Translations under genes and position numbers: made by a program
The notes under the pieces: model-generated
What the model was told of the DNA's origin: nothing
Database searches by the model: none
The model's input: the letters and a program-made list of their open reading frames with translations, nothing else
NCBI RefSeq assembly: GCF_014650455.1
Contig: NZ_BMUZ01000005.1
Location: 186,001 to 250,000, forward strand
Length of the DNA: 64,000 bases
From: Streptomyces xanthochromogenes
GTDB taxonomy: Bacteria; Actinomycetota; Actinomycetes; Streptomycetales; Streptomycetaceae
Direction of reading: 5' to 3'
Part shown: piece after piece, positions 19,214 through 27,591 of the stretch
How positions within the stretch are numbered: position 1 is the stretch's first letter
Layout: every line of letters starts with the position of its first letter

Positions 19214-20751
19214 GCGGACACCGCCGCTTGCTCACCGGCGGCGGGCGCGACGTCGAGCGCGGGCGCCGCCTCGGCGGCCCGGGCCCGTACGACCTCGTAC
19301 TCGCCGAGGTCCACCTCGCGCGTCAGCCGCCGGAACTCGCCGGTGGTGCCCGGCCAGGCGGTGGTGTTGCGGCCGTTGGCGTCCAGGTACCAGCTGGTGC
19401 AGCCGCCGGTGTTCCACACGGTCCGCTTCATGCGCTCCTGCACCTGCCGGTTCCAGGCGCCGACGGCGGACGGCCGCGGGGCGAGCGCGGTGCGGCCGCC
19501 GAGCACGTTCAACTGCCGCAGGTAGTCGGCCATGTAGTTGAGCTGGGACTCGATCATCAGGATCATCGAGGAGTTCCCGAGGCCGGTGTTGGGCCCGATG
19601 ATGGTCATCCAGTTGGGGAATCCGGCCGCGGTCGCGCCGCGCAGCGACTGCATGCCGTCCTTCCACGACTCGGCGAGCGTGTGTCCATCGGCGCCGACGA
19701 CCCGGTCGGCGATCGGCATGTCCGTGACGTGGAACCCGGTGCCGAAGACGATCGCGTCGACCTCGGTCTCGGTGCCGTCGGCGGCCACCGCGGTGGAGCC
19801 GCGCACCTCGGCGAGCCCGGAGGCGACGACGTCCACGTTGTCCTGGGCGAGCGCCGGGTAGTACGTGCTGGACAGCAGGATGCGCTTGCAGCCGATGCGG
19901 TAGTCCGGGGTCAGCTTCGCCCGCAGCACCGGGTCCTTGATGGCACGCGCCATGTTGGACTTGGCGAGCGATTCGACCAGGCCGAGCTCGTTGGGCCGCT
20001 TGGTGAACGCGCTGACCTGCAACTCCCTGATGCCCCACAGGAGTCCGCGCCGAGCGGCGCCGGTGAAGGGAAGCTGGCGGTGCAGCCAGCGCTCGACTCC
20101 CGTGATCCCGCGGTCCATCCGGGGCATGACCCACGGCGGCGTGCGCTGGAGGAGCGTGAGCCGCGCGACCTCGGGCTGGATGGCGGGCACGATCTGGATG
20201 GCCGAGGCGCCGGTGCCGACCATGGCGACGCGCTTGCCGCGCAGGTCGTAGTCGTGGTCCCAGCGCGCGGAGTGGAACACCTTGCCGGGGAAGGTGTCGA
20301 GCCCGGGGATCTCCGGCATCTTGGGGTCGGAAAGCGGCCCGGTGGCGGAGACGACGACGTCGGCGGTCAGGGTCCGGCCGCCCGCGATCTCGATCTCCCA
20401 CCACAGCCGTTCGGTGTCCCAGCGCATCATCAGCACCTCGTGGTCGAGGCGGATGTGCGGGCGCAGCCGGAACACGTCGGCGACGTGTTCGAGGTAGGCG
20501 CGGATGTGCTCCTGGCCGGAGAAGGTGCGCGGCCAGTCGGGGTTGGGCGCGAAGGAGAAGGAGTACAGGTGCGAGGGGACGTCACAGGCGCACCCCGGGT
20601 AGCTGTTGTCGCGCCAGGTGCCGCCGACCGACCCGGCCCGCTCCAGGACGACGAAGTCGGTGATCCCCTCGCGGCGCAGCCGCACCGCCGCGCCGAGGCC
20701 GCCGAACCCCGAGCCGATCACCGCCACACGTACATGCTCGTCCTTGGCCAT
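19210..20751 (-). CDS. Flavin-containing Baeyer-Villiger monooxygenase (mymA-type operon, first gene)
   Basis: 513-residue FAD/NADPH monooxygenase. It has the FAD-binding GSGFGG (13-18), an NADPH-binding GTGASA motif near residue 190, and the complete Baeyer-Villiger fingerprint F-x-G-x3-H-x3-W followed by D (FPGKVFHSARWD). Such enzymes insert oxygen next to a ketone to make an ester or lactone. The ATG at 20751 has GGAGG at 7 nt; a longer frame from 20826 lacks a good start. The operon order monooxygenase, esterase, SDR matches mycobacterial mymA-lipR-sadH. A palindrome lies 32-49 nt upstream. Confidence 0.9.
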   Translation of the reverse strand: MAKDEHVRVAVIGSGFGGLGAAVRLRREGITDFVVLERAGSVGGTWRDNSYPGCACDVPSHLYSFSFAPNPDWPRTFSGQEHIRAYLEHVADVFRLRPHIRLDHEVLMMRWDTERLWWEIEIAGGRTLTADVVVSATGPLSDPKMPEIPGLDTFPGKVFHSARWDHDYDLRGKRVAMVGTGASAIQIVPAIQPEVARLTLLQRTPPWVMPRMDRGITGVERWLHRQLPFTGAARRGLLWGIRELQVSAFTKRPNELGLVESLAKSNMARAIKDPVLRAKLTPDYRIGCKRILLSSTYYPALAQDNVDVVASGLAEVRGSTAVAADGTETEVDAIVFGTGFHVTDMPIADRVVGADGHTLAESWKDGMQSLRGATAAGFPNWMTIIGPNTGLGNSSMILMIESQLNYMADYLRQLNVLGGRTALAPRPSAVGAWNRQVQERMKRTVWNTGGCTSWYLDANGRNTTAWPGTTGEFRRLTREVDLGEYEVVRARAAEAAPALDVAPAAGEQAAVSA

Positions 20752-20782
20752 GCCACCGCCTCCACGGTCGGTCCCACAATGT

Positions 20783-20800
20783 TGCCAGCAATCACTGGCA
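20783..20800. promoter_or_regulatory. Palindrome between the monooxygenase operon and merR
   Basis: TGCCAG and CTGGCA flank CAATCA, giving TGCCAG-N6-CTGGCA. The 149-bp divergent gap holds no other repeat of this quality. The size suits a TetR- or MerR-type dimer; the adjacent MerR protein is the obvious candidate ligand. Confidence 0.5.
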
Positions 20801-20900
20801 CTGTTGGGAGCGTAGAGCAGTCGCATACCGAGCGGTAGGGGTGCGGACGGGGAAAGTTACCGCCGGTACCACCCGTCGGGCACCGCATAGGCTGAGGCCC

Positions 20901-21572
20901 GTGGCAGCAGACCAGACAGGTAACGGCGATCCGGGTGTCCGCGAGTACCGCATGGCGGAGCTGGCCCGGGAGGCCGGCATCACCGAACGCACCCTGCGCT
21001 TCTACCGCGAGCGCGGACTGATCCCGCCGCCGCGCCGCCAGGGGCGGATCGCCTGGTACGACGACCACCACCTGGCCCGGCTGCGGACGATCTCGGCGCT
21101 TCTGGAACGCGGCCACACCTTGTCCGGCATCGCCGACCTGACCTCGGCCTTCGAGTCGGGCCGCGACGCCGGCGAAGAGCTCGGCCTGGTCGAGCCCACC
21201 GAGGAGACCCCGGTGCGCCTGACCCCGCAGGCGCTGGCGGACCACTTCGCCGGCCAGGTCACCCCGGAGAACCTGGCGGCGGCCCTCGACCTCGGCTATC
21301 TCGCGGTGTCGGGCGAGGAGATCGTCCACATCAGCCGCCGCCTCCTCGACGTCTCCGCCTCGCTGGTGCGCGAGGGGGTCCCGCTCGCGGCGGTGCTCGC
21401 GGCGGCACGCGAGGTCCGCGAGCACGCGGACGCCCTGGCCGCCCTGTTCACCGACCTCCTGCACACGCACACCACGGGGAAGGACGCCGACCGCATGCGC
21501 CCGCTGGCCAAGGCGGTGGTGGACGCGGAACTGTCCCTGGCCCTGGACCGCCGCCTGTCACAGGAACCCTGA
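20901..21572 (+). CDS. MerR family transcriptional regulator
   Basis: 223-residue regulator with the winged-helix MerR DNA-binding domain (MAELAREAGITERTLRFYRE, then a wing with RRQGRIAWYDDHHL) and a C-terminal effector region of about 130 residues with no metal-binding cysteines, so it is probably an organic-ligand sensor. I use the GTG at 20901; an ATG at 20952 would remove 17 residues and is possible. It is divergent from the Baeyer-Villiger operon and is its likely activator. Confidence 0.88.
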   Translation: MAADQTGNGDPGVREYRMAELAREAGITERTLRFYRERGLIPPPRRQGRIAWYDDHHLARLRTISALLERGHTLSGIADLTSAFESGRDAGEELGLVEPTEETPVRLTPQALADHFAGQVTPENLAAALDLGYLAVSGEEIVHISRRLLDVSASLVREGVPLAAVLAAAREVREHADALAALFTDLLHTHTTGKDADRMRPLAKAVVDAELSLALDRRLSQEP

Positions 21573-21595
21573 CCCGCCCGGGCGGCGTTGGGCCC

Positions 21596-21622
21596 GGTGA
21601 GCCCGGTGAGCCCGGTGAGCCC
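21596..21622. repeat. Three tandem copies of a 9-bp unit
   Basis: GGTGAGCCC is repeated three times head to tail, followed by a C/G-rich stretch, between the convergent merR and xthA stop codons. No function is evident. Confidence 0.7.
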
Positions 21623-21651
21623 CTGCCCCTCGGGGCCCCTCGGGCCGTGGC

Positions 21652-22455
21652 CTAGAGGTCGTAGACCACCGTCACGGGCGCGTGGTCGCTCCACCGCTCG
21701 CCGTGCGTCGCGGCCCGCTCAACGAACCCCTTCACAGCCCGCCCGGCCAGACCCGGCGTGGCGACCTGGTAGTCGATGCGCCAGCCCGTGTCGTTGTCGA
21801 AGGCGCGGCCGCGGTAGGACCACCACGAGTACGGCCCCTCGACGTCCGGGTGCAGCGCGCGCACCACGTCGACGTAGCCGCCGTCCGCCGCGTCGAAGAC
21901 CCGGGTCATCCACTCCCGCTCCTCGGGCAGGAAGCCGGAGTTCTTCTTGTTTCCCTTCCAGTTCTTGAGGTCGGCCTCCTGGTGGGCGATGTTCCAGTCG
22001 CCGCAGACCACGACCTCGCGCCCGTCGGCGGCGGCCCGCACCCTCAGCTCCTTGAGGTACTCCAGGAACTCCGCCATGAAGCGGATCTTCTCGTCCTGTC
22101 GCTCGGTGCCGACCTCACCCGAGGGCAGGTAGAGGGAGGCCACGGTCACGCCGGGCAGATCCGCTTCGAGGTAGCGCCCGCTGTCGTCGAACTCCGCGCT
22201 TCCGAACCCGGTCCGCACCCGGTCCGGCTCGCGCCGGGTGAGCAGGGACACCCCGGCCCGGCCCTTGGCGGCGGCCGGTGCATGCACCGCGAACCAGCCC
22301 TCGGGCGCGCCGGCCGCGGCGGGCAGCTGGTGCGGCTCGGCCCGCACTTCCTGCAGGCAGATCACGTCCGCCCCGGTCCCCGCGAGCCACTCCACGAAGC
22401 CCTTCTTGGCGGCGGCGCGCAGCCCGTTTACATTCACAGAGGTAACAGTGAGCAT
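21652..22455 (-). CDS. xthA: Exodeoxyribonuclease III (AP endonuclease)
   Basis: Base-excision repair enzyme that nicks DNA at abasic sites. The 267-residue EEP-fold protein keeps the motif order of the family: SVNVNGLRAA near the N-terminus, CLQEVR (metal-binding Glu), LYLPSGEVG, CGDWNIAH (Asp/Asn pair), a WWSYRG loop, RIDYQ and the terminal SDHAPV (Asp-His). Start ATG at 22455. It is divergent from the GNAT gene with 58 bp between. Confidence 0.95.
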   Translation of the reverse strand: MLTVTSVNVNGLRAAAKKGFVEWLAGTGADVICLQEVRAEPHQLPAAAGAPEGWFAVHAPAAAKGRAGVSLLTRREPDRVRTGFGSAEFDDSGRYLEADLPGVTVASLYLPSGEVGTERQDEKIRFMAEFLEYLKELRVRAAADGREVVVCGDWNIAHQEADLKNWKGNKKNSGFLPEEREWMTRVFDAADGGYVDVVRALHPDVEGPYSWWSYRGRAFDNDTGWRIDYQVATPGLAGRAVKGFVERAATHGERWSDHAPVTVVYDL

Positions 22456-22513
22456 CCCGGCACCCTACCGACCCGGCAGAGCCCACCCTCCGCATAGAAG
22501 TACGATAGAGCGC

Positions 22514-22999
22514 ATGATTATCCAGAACCTCGGCTACGACCACCCCGACGCCGTCAGGCTCAACGACGAGGTCCAGCTCGAATACGCCGAGCGGTACGGG
22601 GACGAGGGCGACATCACGCCCTTGGACGCGGCGATGTTCATGCCCCCGCGCGGCCTGTACCTGATCGCGTACGACCCCGAGGGCCGCCCGGTGGCGACCG
22701 GCGGCTGGCGCAGCCAGGACGCGAACGAGGAGAACTACCGCGACGGCGACGCCGAGCTGAAGCGCATGTACGTCGTCCCCGAGGCCAGGGGCAGAGGCCT
22801 CGCCCGCCGCATCCTGGCCGCGCTGGAAGCCGACGCCCGCGCGGCCGGCCGCACCCGCATGGTCCTGGAGACCGGCACCAAGCAGCCCGAGGCCATCACC
22901 CTGTACACCTCGACGGGTTACGAGCCCTGCGAGAAGTTCGGCCACTACCGCACGTACGACACGAGCCGCTGCTTCGCGAAGCCGCTGCGCGATTCCTGA
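22514..22999 (+). CDS. GNAT family N-acetyltransferase
   Basis: 161-residue acetyltransferase with a typical GNAT core: MYVVPEARGRGLARRIL is the acetyl-CoA pyrophosphate loop (Q/R-x-x-G-x-G/A), followed by LETGTKQPEAITLYTSTGYE. The ATG at 22514 is only 7 nt after a TACGAT -10-like hexamer (22501-22506), so a leaderless transcript is likely; no Shine-Dalgarno is visible. Substrate unknown. Confidence 0.88.
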   Translation: MIIQNLGYDHPDAVRLNDEVQLEYAERYGDEGDITPLDAAMFMPPRGLYLIAYDPEGRPVATGGWRSQDANEENYRDGDAELKRMYVVPEARGRGLARRILAALEADARAAGRTRMVLETGTKQPEAITLYTSTGYEPCEKFGHYRTYDTSRCFAKPLRDS

Positions 23000-23043
23000 G
23001 CGCGCGCCCGCCGCTTCCGGAAGCGGGGGCCCGCCCGGTACAT

Positions 23044-23085
23044 GGGAAGAGCCCCTGCCGGATTTCTCCGACAGGGGCTCTTCCC
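23044..23085. terminator. Hairpin between the GNAT gene and tRNA-Ala
   Basis: GGGAAGAGCCCCTG pairs perfectly with CAGGGGCTCTTCCC (14 bp, 14-nt loop). It sits 8 nt beyond the tRNA 3' end and 44 nt after the GNAT stop, so it can end transcription from both sides. No T-run. Confidence 0.8.
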
Positions 23086-23093
23086 TGTTGTTG

Positions 23094-23167
23094 TGGACCT
23101 GAGGGGATTCGAACCCCTGACCCCCTCGATGCGAACGAGGTGCGCTACCGGACTGCGCCACAGGCCC
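23094..23167 (-). tRNA. tRNA-Ala (anticodon CGC)
   Basis: A complete 74-nt cloverleaf folds on the minus strand. The acceptor GGGCCTG pairs with CAGGTCC and contains the alanine identity pair G3:U70. The anticodon stem is CCTCG/CGAGG around TTCGCAT, giving anticodon CGC. The T arm has GGGGTTCGAATCCCC. The 3' CCA is not encoded (A then CA follows). Confidence 0.95.
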
Positions 23168-23242
23168 TTGCAACGAGTGAAACCTTAGCACCCGGAAGAG
23201 GGTGCTTGGAAATCGGTTCCTCGCTGGTCAGCGAGAGGGGGG

Positions 23243-24328
23243 TCATTCGTTGGCCGCGCGGGGCCGGTCGTCGTCCGCGTACTGGTCGAAGAGCGGCGTA
23301 CGACGGCGACTTGAGCCCGAGCGCTGTCTGGGCGGCGGGTCGGCGGCGGGCGGCTCGGGGGTCGGCTCCGCCGTCGAGGAACGGGCCGAGGACCAGGTGT
23401 CCGGGGCGCCCAGGTCGATGCTGCCCGTCGCGCGCGGGGCGACCGGCGCGGTGACGTACGTCGGCAGCGGGACCGGCACCGGCTCCCAGCTCGCGCCGCG
23501 TTCGGGGCCGCGCTCGCGCTGCTGGTCGACCCACTCCTGGTGGTCGGTCTGCTCGACCAGCGCGCGCCGCCCGGCCTCCTGCGGGGACAGCGCGGGGGCG
23601 GGCGCGGGTTCGGGCACGGGGGCCGGGTGGTGGGGCTCGGGTTCGTCGTCGGTCTCAGCGCCCGGCGCGGTGGAGCGGGCACGCGGGCGGCTCTCGCGCA
23701 GCCGCTGGGCGGCGGCCTCCGCACGGCGGCGGTCCATGGTGAAGGCGAAGCGCCGCCGCTCCTGGATGCGCAGGTGCACGATGTACGCGCTGAGCAGGGC
23801 GGCCGGCACGGCCGGTGCCCACAGGAAGCCGAGCCCGCCGACCGCCGCGACGACCGCGCCGAGCGAGAAGGCGAGGAAGAGCACGACGGTGGTGCGCCGG
23901 CGCCGGGCGAGAACCGCACTGCGCTGGGCGCGCCGGGCACGCTCCGCCGAGGCGGCGTTCGTGGGACGCGGGCGCTCCTGGCGCTCCGGATGCGGCTCCG
24001 GGCGCGCGGGGCGCGGGGAGCGGGCCGGGGGCACGGCGGAGTGCCGGGCGCCCGTGGACTCCCCCGGGGTGTCGAGGGGTTCGGTCAGGGCGTCCGGAGG
24101 GGTCCCGGGTCCCGCCTCGGGCGATGCCTCCTCGGTGGCCCGCTGGCGCAGCTCCTTGGCGTACCGGCGCTCCATGGCCGACCGTCCGGACAGGAGCCGG
24201 ATGGCGGTGCTGAAGCGTTCCGTCGGACGGGCCTCGTTGAGCTCGTCCTGCCTGCGGAGCCACATCGGCACCAAGTAGGCGGCCCAGGCCCCGACGATGA
24301 CTGCGTAAATGAGGCCGCTGCTGCTCAC
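23243..24328 (-). CDS. sepX: Actinobacterial cell-division membrane protein SepX (GlpR family)
   Basis: 361-residue membrane protein with one N-terminal helix (about residues 5-23), a basic and proline-rich linker (24-144), a two-helix hairpin (about 146-170 and 171-187), and a long Pro/Ala/Glu-rich cytoplasmic tail ending in RRTPLFDQYADDDRP. I recognise it as the SepX/GlpR family from this topology, the start MSSSGLIYAVIVGAWAAYL and the neighbourhood: rimJ-like, mog, moaC, glp and galU lie just upstream on the same strand. SepX supports septum formation in Streptomyces and its relative GlpR is the membrane receptor of the gephyrin-like division protein Glp in Corynebacterium. The assignment rests on family memory, not a search. 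Confidence 0.78.
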   Translation of the reverse strand: MSSSGLIYAVIVGAWAAYLVPMWLRRQDELNEARPTERFSTAIRLLSGRSAMERRYAKELRQRATEEASPEAGPGTPPDALTEPLDTPGESTGARHSAVPPARSPRPARPEPHPERQERPRPTNAASAERARRAQRSAVLARRRRTTVVLFLAFSLGAVVAAVGGLGFLWAPAVPAALLSAYIVHLRIQERRRFAFTMDRRRAEAAAQRLRESRPRARSTAPGAETDDEPEPHHPAPVPEPAPAPALSPQEAGRRALVEQTDHQEWVDQQRERGPERGASWEPVPVPLPTYVTAPVAPRATGSIDLGAPDTWSSARSSTAEPTPEPPAADPPPRQRSGSSRRRTPLFDQYADDDRPRAANE

Positions 24329-24372
24329 ACATCACACCGTAGAGGGAGGGGCGCGCGGGGATACGCCAATTG

Positions 24373-24417
24373 AGCCGGTGTGTCGCACGATCTGGCTGAT
24401 ATCACCGGCTTTTTTTG
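24373..24417 (+). terminator. Intrinsic terminator-like hairpin with T-run, in an AT-rich gap
   Basis: AGCCGGTG and CACCGGCT form an 8-bp stem with a 22-nt loop followed by seven T on the plus strand. No plus-strand gene lies upstream, since sepX is on the minus strand. The surrounding 174-bp gap (24329-24502) is unusually AT-rich for this genome and holds an 11-bp direct repeat TCGTTCGATGT at 24431 and 24442. Confidence 0.6.
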
Positions 24418-24502
24418 TGATTTCTCAGATCGTTCGATGTTCGTTCGATGTTCTGTCGACGATAGACAGCTCACCGATCCTGATCGAATTCGAACATTTA
24501 TT

Positions 24503-25087
24503 TTATTTCTTGTGAGGGGACTGCCGGGCCCGGCGCCACCGGGCGAGCAGCCCGTCGGGCACTTCCTCCGCGGTGAGCGCGTACACCAGGTGATCGCGCC
24601 AGGCGCCGTCGATGTGGAGATAGCGCGGGCGCAGCCCTTCCTCGCGGAAACCGAGCTTTTCCACCACCCGCCGGCTCGGGCCGTTCTCCGGGCGAATGCA
24701 CACCTCCATGCGGTGCAGCCCGACCGCGCGGAAGCAGTGGTCGACGGCGAGCGCGACGGCGGTCGGCATCACACCGCGGCCCGCCACCTCACGGTCCACC
24801 CAGTACCCGACGTGGCCCGAGCACATCGAGCCCCAGGTGATCCCGGCGACCGTCAACTGGCCCACCAGATGGCCCTGGTACTCGATGACGAACGGCAGCA
24901 TGCGGCCCGCGTTGGCCTCGCCGCGCAGATGGCGGACCATCTGCCGGTAGGTGGGGCGCTGGGCGAAGGGCGCGCCGGGCGCGGGCGGCGGGATGGTCGC
25001 CTCCCAGGGCCGCAGCCAGTCGCGGTTGCGTCGGTTGACCTCGCGCCAGGCCCGTTGGTCGCGCAGCTTTATGGGGCGGAGGACCAC
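24503..25087 (-). CDS. RimJ-like GNAT N-acetyltransferase
   Basis: 194-residue acetyltransferase of the RimJ/RimL type (ribosomal-protein N-terminal acetyltransferase family). Landmarks are LRPIKLRDQRAW, the WDREVAGRGV-like acetyl-CoA loop (YWVDREVAGRGVMPTAVAL) and RPENGPSRRVVEKLGFREEG. The GTG at 25087 has GGAGG at 5 nt. The open frame upstream encodes W-P-V-E-L-A-E-G-D, which relatives usually include, but it contains no ATG, GTG or TTG, so either the start is internal or a rare codon is used. It ends the galU-glp-moaC-mog operon. Confidence 0.85.
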   Translation of the reverse strand: MVLRPIKLRDQRAWREVNRRNRDWLRPWEATIPPPAPGAPFAQRPTYRQMVRHLRGEANAGRMLPFVIEYQGHLVGQLTVAGITWGSMCSGHVGYWVDREVAGRGVMPTAVALAVDHCFRAVGLHRMEVCIRPENGPSRRVVEKLGFREEGLRPRYLHIDGAWRDHLVYALTAEEVPDGLLARWRRARQSPHKK

Positions 25088-25125
25088 ATCGCCCTCCGCC
25101 AGCTCGACCGGCCAGGAAGGAACGT

Positions 25126-25731
25126 TCAGCTCGGGCTCCCCGCGGGTCTGGGGTGGTCGCCGCCGCGGATCTGGTCCACGGCGTGCCGCAGGATCCGCTC
25201 CAGGACGGCGATTCCGTCGCGTACGCCACCGGTGGAGCCCGGCAGGTTGACGATCAGGGTGCGGCCGCCGGCCACCCCGGCCAGGCCCCGGGACAGGGCC
25301 GCGGTGGGTACCTTGGCCAGGCCCTCGGCGCGGATGGCCTCGGGGATGCCGGGCACCTCGTAGTCGATGACGGACCGGGTGGCGTCGGGCGTGCGGTCGG
25401 TGGGCGAGAGGCCCGTACCGCCGGTGGTGACGATCACGTCGTACCCGGCGGCCGCTCCGGCCCGCAGCGCCTGCTCGACGGGGGCGCCGTCGGGCACCAC
25501 GAGCGGCCCGTCCACGGTGAAGCCGATCGAGGCGAGGCCGCCCGCGAGGAGCGGCCCGCCGGTGTCGGCGTACACCCCGGCCGCCGCCCGGTTGGAGGCG
25601 GTGACGACGAGCGCCGCGTACGGCGCGAGCAGTGCCTGGCCGAGGCCTTCGCCGCCGGGCGGGAACGGCACCGCGGCCTGCGGCCCGGGCCGCGGCGGCA
25701 CCGGGGCACGCTCCGGCTGAGGGGCCGTCAT
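25126..25731 (-). CDS. Molybdenum cofactor biosynthesis protein, MogA/MoaB family
   Basis: 201-residue MPT adenylyltransferase-type protein. After a proline-rich N-terminal extension of about 35 residues, the MoCF_biosynth fold is clear: [34 protein letters not shown] (the Mo-cofactor GGTG motif) and [14 protein letters not shown]. It activates molybdopterin for metal insertion. Its ATG at 25731 overlaps the moaC stop by 4 bp. A Mo enzyme is encoded in the same window (40464-42761). Confidence 0.9.
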   Translation of the reverse strand: MTAPQPERAPVPPRPGPQAAVPFPPGGEGLGQALLAPYAALVVTASNRAAAGVYADTGGPLLAGGLASIGFTVDGPLVVPDGAPVEQALRAGAAAGYDVIVTTGGTGLSPTDRTPDATRSVIDYEVPGIPEAIRAEGLAKVPTAALSRGLAGVAGGRTLIVNLPGSTGGVRDGIAVLERILRHAVDQIRGGDHPRPAGSPS

Positions 25732-26225
25732 GCTCCGGCCGCCTCGGGCCGGTTCCAGTCGCCGGACTTGCCGCCGGTCTTCTCCTCGACCCGGATGCCG
25801 GTGATGACGGCGGCCTTGTCGACGGCCTTGACCATGTCGACGACGGTGAGCGCGGCCACCGACACCGCGGTCAGGGCCTCCATCTCGACGCCCGTGCGGT
25901 CGGTGGTCCGCACCGTCGCGACGATCTCCACGGCGTCGTCGGCGACCGACAGGTCGAGCTTCACACCGGACACCGCGAGCGGGTGGCACAGCGGGATGAG
26001 GTCGGGCGTGCGCTTGGCGCCCATGATCCCGGCGATGCGGGCGGTGGCGAGCGCGTCGCCCTTGGGGACGCCCTCGCCGCGCAGGAGTTCCACCACGCGC
26101 GGCGAGACGAGCACGCGTCCGCTCGCGCGGGCGGTGCGTGCGGTGACGTCCTTCTCGGAGACGTCGACCATGCGGGCCGCACCCGCCTCGTCGATGTGCG
26201 TGAGCCTGCCTTGCGTCGAACTCAT
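25728..26225 (-). CDS. moaC: Cyclic pyranopterin monophosphate synthase MoaC
   Basis: 165-residue enzyme that closes the pyranopterin ring in the second step of molybdenum cofactor synthesis. The family motifs are intact: [41 protein letters not shown] (catalytic region) and [24 protein letters not shown] [20 protein letters not shown] with KAVDK. Start ATG at 26225; stop overlaps mog. Confidence 0.95.
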   Translation of the reverse strand: MSSTQGRLTHIDEAGAARMVDVSEKDVTARTARASGRVLVSPRVVELLRGEGVPKGDALATARIAGIMGAKRTPDLIPLCHPLAVSGVKLDLSVADDAVEIVATVRTTDRTGVEMEALTAVSVAALTVVDMVKAVDKAAVITGIRVEEKTGGKSGDWNRPEAAGA

Positions 26226-26284
26226 TCGGTGGCGCTCCCGGTACGGCTTCTGTGGGCAGACACCGTACCCCCACCGGCCCTCGC

Positions 26285-27586
26285 TCAGCCGAGCAGGACC
26301 ACTTCCACCTCGCTGTCGGGCTCCGCGGAGGTGGCCTCCTCGGGGATCACGATGAGGCAGTCGGCGAGGGCGAGCGCCGCGATCAGATGCGATCCGGAGC
26401 CGCCCACGGGGCTGACGGTGCCGGCCTCTGCGTCGTAGCTGCCACGCAGGAACTGGCGCCGGTCCGCGGGCGAGGACAGCGCCTTGTCGGCCTTCAGGAC
26501 CGCACGTGCGGTGGGCCGGTTGACGTCGGGCAGGCCCATCAGGGTGCGGATCGCGGGGCGTACGAACAGCTCGAAGGAGACGTAGCTGGACACCGGGTTG
26601 CCGGGCAGGGCGAGCAGCGGGGTGTGGTCGGGGCCGATCGAGCCGAAGCCCTGGGGCTTGCCGGGCTGCATCTTCAGCTTGCGGAAGTCGATGCCGCTGC
26701 CCGGCTCGTCCGCGTCGCCCACCGAGGACAGCGCCTCCTTGACGACGTCGTACGCCCCGACGCTGACGCCGCCGGTGGTGACCAGGAGGTCGGCGCGGAT
26801 CAGCTGGTCCTCGATGGTGTCGCGCAGCACCGCCGCGTCGTCCGTGACCGCGCCGACCCGGTAGGAGATGGCGCCCGCGTCCTTGGCGGCGGCCGCCAGG
26901 GCGAAGCTGTTGGAGTCGTAGATCTGGCCCTGGCCCAACTGCTCGCCGGGCTGCACCAGTTCACTGCCGGTGGAGAGCACCACCACGCGCGGGCGCGGCC
27001 GTACGGTCACGGTGCCGCGGCCGATCGCGGCGAGCAGACCGATCTGGGGCGGGCCGAGCACGGTGCCGGCCCGGAGCGCGAGGTCGCCGGCCTGGACGTC
27101 GCTGCCGCGCGCGCGGACGTGGGCGCGGGACTCGGCCCCGCGGTGCACCCGCACCTCGCCGCTCGCCCCTTCGGGCGCCTGGCCCGCCGGACGCATGGCG
27201 GTGGCGGCGCCCCGACCGGTCCCGCCGTCGGTCCACTCGACGGGCACGACGGCCTCGGCGCCGGGTGGCAGCGGGGCGCCCGTCATGATCCGGGCGGCCT
27301 GGCCGGGGCCCACGGTGGGCAGTTCGCCGCTGCCCGCCGCCACGTCACCGATCACGGTGAGCACGGCCGGGAACTCCTCGCTGGCGCCCGCGACATCGGC
27401 GACACGGACCGCGTACCCGTCCATCGAGCTGTTGTCGAAGGGCGGCAGTGCGGCCGGCACCGTGACGTCCTCGACCAAGACACAGCCCTGGGCGTCGGGC
27501 AGTTGGAGCTCGATGGGATCGAGCGGCCGGACCGCGGCGAGGATGTCGTCCAGGTGCTCGTCCACCGACCAGATCGTGTTGCTCAC
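26285..27586 (-). CDS. glp: Gephyrin-like protein Glp / molybdopterin molybdotransferase MoeA family
   Basis: 433-residue MoeA-fold protein: domain with [14 protein letters not shown] and [20 protein letters not shown], a MoCF_biosynth core with [15 protein letters not shown], and a C-terminal beta-barrel domain from about 350 onward. MoeA inserts Mo into molybdopterin. In Actinobacteria the copy that lies next to galU and rimJ is Glp, which binds FtsZ and the GlpR/SepX receptor. The GTG start at 27586 is 5 nt after the galU stop. Whether this copy still makes cofactor, acts in division, or does both is not decided by the sequence; no second moeA is in the window. Confidence 0.85.
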   Translation of the reverse strand: MSNTIWSVDEHLDDILAAVRPLDPIELQLPDAQGCVLVEDVTVPAALPPFDNSSMDGYAVRVADVAGASEEFPAVLTVIGDVAAGSGELPTVGPGQAARIMTGAPLPPGAEAVVPVEWTDGGTGRGAATAMRPAGQAPEGASGEVRVHRGAESRAHVRARGSDVQAGDLALRAGTVLGPPQIGLLAAIGRGTVTVRPRPRVVVLSTGSELVQPGEQLGQGQIYDSNSFALAAAAKDAGAISYRVGAVTDDAAVLRDTIEDQLIRADLLVTTGGVSVGAYDVVKEALSSVGDADEPGSGIDFRKLKMQPGKPQGFGSIGPDHTPLLALPGNPVSSYVSFELFVRPAIRTLMGLPDVNRPTARAVLKADKALSSPADRRQFLRGSYDAEAGTVSPVGGSGSHLIAALALADCLIVIPEEATSAEPDSEVEVVLLG

Positions 27587-27591
27587 GGGGC

